Below are positions 59,376 through 64,000 of a DNA stretch of 64,000 nucleotides, piece after piece. The notes under the pieces are model-generated. The model was not told the origin of the DNA, made no database searches, and worked only from the letters and a program-made list of their open reading frames with translations. The position numbers and the translations under genes are program-made. The DNA is taken from positions 128,032 through 192,031 of the forward strand of contig CAUYUJ010014259.1 in NCBI GenBank assembly GCA_963575745.1. Direction: 5' to 3'. This DNA is from Prorocentrum cordatum (lineage: Eukaryota > Sar > Dinophyceae > Prorocentrales > Prorocentraceae). Numbering within the stretch: the stretch's first letter is position 1; the number at the start of each line of letters is the position of its first letter.

Positions 59376-60841
59376 CAGTCGAGTGCGGCTCCTGCGATGG
59401 ATTCGGACATCGCCTCTGCTGCTTCCAATTCCAAGGCGAGCTCCCAGGCGAGCTCTTCAGCCCCCAATTGGACGTCCTCCCCCGCCCAGCTCAGCCGCCC
59501 GCGCGCGAAGTCACGGGCCCGCCCCGCCGCCCACAAGCGATGCATGATCGGCAGCAGCCATATGGGCCGCCTGTCCAAGGGCCCCGCCCCCCCGCCAGGC
59601 TTCGGCAGAAGGAGCCCCTCTGGCTCTACCAGCTCGCTTGGCCACTCGCCGACGGCCTCCACGGTCTCGAAGAAGTCGGCCACCCAGCCCAGCAGCTCCT
59701 GAGGCAGGAGGCGCAGCTCCGCCACCGTCCAACTATCGAGCCCCGGCTTCTTCCGCTTTGGCATGCGGCGAAGCAGCCACTCGACGTCAGCAGCTGCCCA
59801 CTGCTGCCTGGGCGGGAAGGGCGGCATGCCGCCCAGCTCCTGCAGCCAGACCTCGCCGAGTGGAGGGGCCGCTTGTCGCTGCCAGAGCTGCCCCCAGGGC
59901 CCCTCGTAGAAGCGGAGCCTAGCGGCGGGCCCGCCGCGCAATGCAAGCAGCCAGGACCGCCGCCCAGGAGCGTTCGGCGCCGCTGCATTGGCCGCGGGGT
60001 CAGGCACGAGCTCCGCGTCCAGCGTGCCACAGCCGCGGATCCACCTGTACAGGCGGCCCTGCGCGTTCGCCAGGGACTCGTCGACCCACCGGCGCCACTC
60101 GTTCTGCCTACGCTCACGCGCAGCCGCGCGGGCCGACGCCCAATCAGCCTCCGCGAGCTGCACCAATGCCCCGGGGAACGCGGCATCCAAGTGCACCGCC
60201 GCCAGTCGCGTCTCCCAGGCGGCGTCGCCCGCATCGGCGGCCCGCAGCGCCGCGAGCGTCTCCTCTGCCACGCCCCGCGCCGCGACGCTGCCGCGGGCCA
60301 TCGCGTGGCCGAGTCCGCGCAGGCGCCGTAGCCTCAGCAAAGCTGCATCTGCGGCAGCATCTGCCGCCTCGCCGCCGCCTCCGGCTGCCGGAGCCCGCTC
60401 CGCGCGCAGCGCAGCAGCCGCGCGCGGCCGCTCGGGCGCCGCAGGTCGCCCCTGCCGCGCCGCCAGCCATGTCCGCATCGTCATGCTGAGCACGGCCCAC
60501 GCCGACGCCAGGTCCCGGGCCCTGAGCGCCTCGCGGTACGGGGCCCCGTACTCCGCCACCACCGCCGTCGTGACTTCCCGTGCAACTGCTGGGCTCCAGC
60601 CGTCGGCGGCAGCGCCATCGAGGGCTGGGACCGGCTGCCGAATCCACGCCGGCTCGGGCGTACTGGCCCGGAAGGTCACCAGCAGCGCCGCGTGCATGGC
60701 CAGCCCGAGGTCCCAGCGGATGCTGACGCGCTCGACCATGCCGATGGCCTCGGCGTTGGCCAGGAGGTAGTCGAGGCGGGAGGGGGCGCCGTGGGTAGGC
60801 ACGCAGGTGGGCCCTGCCGCGGCCAGCAGGTCGCGCCAGCC
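59297..60841 (-). CDS. Retrotransposon polyprotein, endonuclease end and RT up to motif A
   Basis: Starts at the 5' truncation inside the endonuclease domain (SRLDYLLAN is its conserved C-terminal motif) and runs through an Ala/Arg-rich linker. It then enters reverse transcriptase: MPKRKKPGLDSWTVAELRLL, EGLLLPKPGG, RRPIWLLPIMHRLW and the motif A Asp in ALDWCKAYDQV. It stops at RRAGLQTGL. The protein continues in another frame in the neighbouring ORF, which overlaps by 79 bp. A single small indel near 59310 therefore separates RT motifs A and B. Everything else is open, so this copy is young or the indel is a sequencing error in a C/G-rich run. Confidence 0.86.
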   Translation of the reverse strand, partial: GWRDLLAAAGPTCVPTHGAPSRLDYLLANAEAIGMVERVSIRWDLGLAMHAALLVTFRASTPEPAWIRQPVPALDGAAADGWSPAVAREVTTAVVAEYGAPYREALRARDLASAWAVLSMTMRTWLAARQGRPAAPERPRAAAALRAERAPAAGGGGEAADAAADAALLRLRRLRGLGHAMARGSVAARGVAEETLAALRAADAGDAAWETRLAAVHLDAAFPGALVQLAEADWASARAAARERRQNEWRRWVDESLANAQGRLYRWIRGCGTLDAELVPDPAANAAAPNAPGRRSWLLALRGGPAARLRFYEGPWGQLWQRQAAPPLGEVWLQELGGMPPFPPRQQWAAADVEWLLRRMPKRKKPGLDSWTVAELRLLPQELLGWVADFFETVEAVGEWPSELVEPEGLLLPKPGGGAGPLDRRPIWLLPIMHRLWAAGRARDFARGRLSWAGEDVQLGAEELAWELALELEAAEAMSESIAGAALDWCKAYDQVNSASLPGLLRRAGLQTGL

Positions 60842-60842
60842 T

Positions 60843-60850
60843 GCGGACCA
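60843..60850. repeat. 8-bp target-site duplication, 5' copy
   Basis: GCGGACCA, identical to 56762-56769. Confidence 0.88.
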
Positions 60851-61097
60851 CGAAAGGCTGCGAGGGGGTCACGTAGGGCAGCGCGGGCGCCACGAAGGGC
60901 TGAAATGGGGCCATGAAGGGCAGCGCGGGGGCCACGAAGGGCTGCAACGGGGCCGCGAAGGGCAGCGAGGGGACCACGAAGGGCTGCAACGGGGTACGAA
61001 GGGCAGCGAGGGGGCCACGAAGGGCTGCAGCGGGTCCACGAAGGGCAGCAGGGGGGCCACGAAGGGCAGCGAGGGGGCCACGAAGGGCAGCGAGATC
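60851..61097. repeat. 21-bp minisatellite, segment 5' of the RT element
   Basis: Twelve or so units of the type ACGAAGGGCAGCGAGGGGGC(C), alternating with ACGAAGGGCTGCAACGGGGC(C). Because 21 is a multiple of three, both strands read seven-residue periodic peptides (TKGSEGA on plus, PFVAPSL on minus). Confidence 0.95.
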
Positions 61098-61099
61098 CA

Positions 61100-61400
61100 G
61101 ATTCCGAAGATGGCTGTGAGGGAGTCTTGGTCGTGAGCGCGACTCCTGGGTGCAGGAGTGTCGGGAGCGCGGCGCTTGAGTAACATCTTGGGAATTCCAA
61201 CGCAAGAGCGCGGTTCTGGAATAAATCGCAAGCGGGTCTCCAGCGGGAGCGCGATTCCAGAGCGCCGAGAGAGCCATCTCTGAATACATGACAAGAAAAT
61301 CCCAAGCGAGAACGCGATTCTTTAGTAAAGTGCGAGAAAGGCTCAGGCAGGAGCGGAGGTTCTGGCCAAAGCGTAAGGAGGTCTCAGGCGGGAGGCGTTG
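61100..61400. repeat. Degenerate about 60-70-bp tandem repeat
   Basis: Recurring core GCGAGAACGCGATTCT / GCGGGAGCGCGATTCC followed by a TACAT or AAAT..GCAAG motif (61130, 61200, 61245, 61305). Similar units continue at 61865-62080. Confidence 0.75.
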
Positions 61401-61524
61401 TTGTTGTAGTCCAGGGGCCAGGGGCGCAGCTTGAGCCCATTAATTTCCTGGGGTACAAAACTAGGTGCGAGCCCCGGGGAGGCACTTCAATTGAAAAAGC
61501 ACAATGGTCACAGGAAGGGGGGAT

Positions 61525-62085
61525 CAACAATAATCATTACTCAGTCTGAAAATTCAACAGCAACAGCAACAATCAGTTTAAGACTGTTCGCTCCTATATG
61601 ATCGCGTGTTAAGCAGCACGTATCTCGCATCTAGCGCCCCCCACCTGCATATAGCGCAGCCCGTAAAACAGGGGAATAGAAGAGGAATGGAAGGGGGAAG
61701 GAAAAAGATTGATCACAAAAATCGTTAGCAGGAGGGGGGCTGGGAGCAGAAAGCACGTGGCGAAACCAGACGGGCAGATCGGGCGGATAGGCCCTAACGG
61801 GCGGGTCGGGAAGGCGGGCCCAGGCGGCCAGGTCGAGCAGGCGGGTTGCTGAAACGTGATATCTGCTTGAGTCGCGAGAACTTTTCGGGCGTTGGCGCGA
61901 TTCCCAAATCAGTTGTGCGAAAACCACAGCGAGACCGTGATTCATGATTGTCGCGGGCGCCGCGTCTGAGTACATTGCGAGGGGGTCCCACGCGAGAGTG
62001 CGAACCTTGCATATTTTGTGAGGAAGTCCTGCGCGAAAACGCGGTTTTGCAATGCATTGCAAGAGAACTTCAAGCGGGAACCGTT
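61525..62085. repeat. Dispersed repeat unit, copy right of the RT element
   Basis: ATCAACAATAATCATTAC, CAGCAACAGCAACAATC, AAGACTGTTCGCTCC, CAGACGGGCAGATCGGGCGG and CGGGTTGCTGAAACG match 55930-56640. It is followed by GCGAGA..CGCGATTC units and GTTGTTGTTGTAG. Confidence 0.82.
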
Positions 62086-62335
62086 GTTGTTGTAGCCCGA
62101 GGGGGAGGGGGGGCAATTAGTCATTTTTGAGCACGGAGACGTTCTTTGCTTAAGAACAGGGTGCGGTCCCTTGGAGGAGCACCCCTATTGAAAAAATACC
62201 ATGTGCACCAGTGGGGGGATCAACGATGATTCTGCTCAAATATGGCGAGCCCAACAACGGCCACCGCAACAGCAGCACCAACAGCAGCAGCAGCAGCAGC
62301 AACAACACCAGCACGTTGTCTGTTCGATGTTGGAG
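62085..62335. repeat. Third, partial copy of the same repeat unit
   Basis: GTTGTTGTTGTAGCCCGAGG, then ATTGAAAAAATACCATG and GGGGGGATCAACGATGATTC correspond to 61399-61540. It ends in CAG/CAA triplets (62266-62320). Confidence 0.75.
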
Positions 62336-62600
62336 GAGGAGGAGGAGGAGGAGGAGGAGGAGGAGGAGGAGGAGGAGGAGGAGGAGAGGAGGAGGAGGAG
62401 GAGGGGGAGGAGGGAGGAGGAGGAGGGAGGAGGGAGGAGGGAGGAGGAGGAGGGAGGAGGAAGGAGGGAGAGGAGAGGAGGAGGAGGAGGAGGAGGAGGA
62501 GGAGGAGGAAGGAGGAGGAGGAGGAGGAGGAGAGGAGGAGGAGGAGGAGGAGGAGGAGGAGGAGGAGGAGGAGGAGGGAGGGGGAGGAGGAGGGAGGAAA
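62331..62600. repeat. (GAG)n microsatellite
   Basis: About 270 bp of GAG/GGA triplets with GGGAGG interruptions. Confidence 0.97.
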
Positions 62601-62738
62601 AGGTGGAGCCGCTGGGTGCGTGGGCCCCTTCCTGCAAGTGCCCGCTCTGGCGGCGCCGATGCGGCCCGCCCCGCGGGCCCGTGCGATCCCACGGCGGCCC
62701 GAGGTCGACGGGCGCCCGGCGCGGCAGCGACGCAGCAC

Positions 62739-62768
62739 TGGAGCGAGTGGCTCCAGGAAGGTCCCCAG
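62739..62768. repeat. 30-bp sequence shared with 52886-52915
   Basis: Identical 30-mer, here 18 bp before a family K element. Confidence 0.85.
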
Positions 62769-62785
62769 CACACGCACCCTACTGT

Positions 62786-62943
62786 TGAGTCGGGCCTGTC
62801 CCTCTACAGGGGGGGATATTCAAAAATAGTAAAAAAATAGTCTGGGGACTATTTGTTGAGTATTGCTTGACCATTTTGGAATATTTTTGTAGTATTTTTT
62901 TTAATTCGTCCAAAATCCCCCCCGTAGGGGGACACGCCCGACT
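62786..62943. mobile_element. Family K TIR element, copy 2
   Basis: TGAGTCGGGCCTGTCCCTCTA and, inverted, GGGGGACACGCCCGACTTGA. AT-rich centre with ATAGTCTGGGGACTAT. CCTACTGT on the left and CCTATTGT on the right may be a target duplication. Confidence 0.9.
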
Positions 62944-62944
62944 T

Positions 62945-63320
62945 GATCCTATTGTCCCAGGGCCCAAACACCCAGCTTCCGACAATTTTCCCGAAATAGC
63001 AGCAGCCAGCAATTGGTAGCGAATCCTGCCCCCCCTCCCGGGTCAACTTGTAGCATGAAGTCCCCCTCCCATGAGTTTGAAAAGAGGGCCTTGTTCGTGC
63101 CGAGTTGCCTCGATGGGGCAGTAACGCCTGGAAGATCAGATATCGTCGCTCGAGTTTTTTCGAGTCGCTGAATGTCCGGGCCTCGCACAGCGTCTGGCCC
63201 ATCCCGAGGCTCCGCGCGATCTGGGGGCGCTCTGGCCCCGCCACCGTGCCCAGTTCGGTTCCCACTCGCCCCGCCGTTGGCCGGCACGCCCTGCCGGAGA
63301 CACCTCGCCGCCGACGAAAC
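62945..63320. other. No gene recognised
   Basis: Non-repetitive by eye, with only short unrecognised ORFs. Confidence 0.3.
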
Positions 63321-63513
63321 ATCAGCAGCGAGCCTGGGGTGGGAGTGGGAAGCGGCGGGGCTTCTCAGAAGGCCTCCAGCCTTTGAGAGGTTTTCGATGT
63401 CCTCTGGGGAGGCCTGAAAACTTCGCTGAAGGCCGGGGGATTTCAGAGCCCTCGGAGAGAGCCCGCCCATTCTCACATCCCCCCCCCCAGGCTCGCCGGC
63501 TCGCCGCCGATCT
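63321..63513. mobile_element. Family I TIR element, copy 5 (diverged)
   Basis: CAGCAGCGAGCCTGGGGTGG at the left with CTTCTCAGAAGGCCTCC; CCCGCCCATTCTCACATCCC and GGCTCGCCGCC at the right. Confidence 0.75.
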
Positions 63514-63514
63514 C

Positions 63515-64000
63515 ATGGCGTCAGCGTCGCAGAGCGGCTCTCGCTCGAAAAGCAATATGGGGTGAGCCCGGACTGCCCTGGAGAATTTCGTTCCGGAGTT
63601 CAAGATGAATTTCGTGCGTTTTTTGTTTTTGCCAGGAATGAATTGAGATTGCAAAACATCCACGTGAAAATCCCCTTGTCTTTCGCTCGCCGTTTCGGGG
63701 TTCTGCCTTGACAGGAGTCGCGCAGCAAATGCGCTGCAGCACGTCTGCAAGGCCGCAAGGTCGGCGCAGTGACCCAGCAGACAAGTCACGTCTGGGCCCC
63801 ACTCGCTCGCGTTCCCCGGCCGCGCAGGCGCCGGGCGCCCCGGCACCGCGACCAGCGGGAGTACGCCGGAGGGTGCCGCCCCGCCGCCGCCCCCTTTGCC
63901 TCCGCGGGCCCCTTGGCGCCGACGCCGAGGGCGCCCCCCTCGGAGGGTTGCTCTAGGTGCCCCTGGCCCAAGGGGCCCCTCAGATTAGCGCTCCGTCCTA
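63515..64000. other. Right edge, no gene recognised
   Basis: Short ORFs on both strands, increasingly GC-rich to the window end. Any exon here would continue beyond the window. Confidence 0.3.

Larger units (their letters stand above)
56770..60842 (-). mobile_element. 5'-truncated non-LTR retrotransposon (endonuclease end, RT, RNase H)
   Basis: 4073 bp on the minus strand. It begins abruptly inside the endonuclease domain (GWRDLLAAAGPT, then APSRLDYLLAN), continues through reverse transcriptase and RNase H, and ends with a short 3' UTR and eight A residues (T run at 56770-56777). TGGTCCGC in minus-strand sense flanks it on both sides. Removing the element and one copy of the 8-mer restores a continuous 21-bp minisatellite. 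These are hallmarks of target-primed reverse transcription. Confidence 0.93.

Overview
The window looks like nuclear DNA of a dinoflagellate. The decisive clue is a 22-nt stretch at 14648-14669 that matches the conserved dinoflagellate trans-spliced leader at 21 of 22 positions. Supporting clues are a CDPK gene whose best splice model uses GA donors with AG|G at both intron ends, a BAHD-type gene with a GC donor, GC-rich third codon positions, and a large excess of trinucleotide microsatellites and short inverted-repeat elements. I cannot name the species. Coordinates 18901-19000 are an assembly gap of 100 N.

Gene content is sparse. Four loci are convincing. (1) A processed retrogene at 14648-16098 (+) carries the spliced-leader relic at its 5' end, an intronless 437-codon ORF, a short A-run at its 3' end, and a 13-bp target-site duplication on both sides. 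(2) A calcium-dependent protein kinase (CDPK) gene in five exons, 45607-50070 (+), has an MGACGC acylation motif, a complete kinase domain, three EF-hands and a degenerate fourth. (3) A BAHD/HXXXD-type acyltransferase is scattered over about 5 kb, 29026 to about 34140 (+), in at least three or four exons. (4) Two non-LTR retrotransposon copies lie on the minus strand. One (19241-21969) is a frameshifted endonuclease-bearing element whose reverse-transcriptase region is replaced by another domain. The other (56770-60842) is a 5'-truncated RT/RNase H element with an A8 tail and a clean 8-bp target-site duplication inside a 21-bp minisatellite.

The rest is repeats. I distinguish at least fifteen families of short (about 100-260 bp) elements with terminal inverted repeats (lettered A-P here, not all full-length), several with visible target-site duplications and one nested insertion. 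Between and inside them are microsatellites of GAG/CTC, GAT, CAA and GTC type, some over 600 bp, plus minisatellites and a 250-bp tandem array.

Layout: 1-13.3 kb, repeats and microsatellites with families M, C, B, I, H, F, G, J, K and A; 14.6-16.1 kb, retrogene; 16.1-19.2 kb, microsatellites and family D; 19.2-22.0 kb, endonuclease-type retroelement; 22-29 kb, repeats; 29-34.2 kb, acyltransferase exons separated by elements D, J, K, A, E, C, G, I and B; 34-45.5 kb, repeats; 45.6-50.1 kb, CDPK; 50-56 kb, mostly unassigned; 56.3-62.1 kb, RT/RNase H element within its minisatellite and a duplicated flanking family; 62-64 kb, microsatellites and elements.

The unifying theme is that short TIR elements appear to become introns here. 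CDPK introns 1, 3 and 4 contain or largely consist of family G, and acyltransferase intron 1 is essentially one family D element bounded by an AAGGC repeat. The LINE-like copies illustrate the kind of machinery that could have produced the retrogene, though neither is intact.
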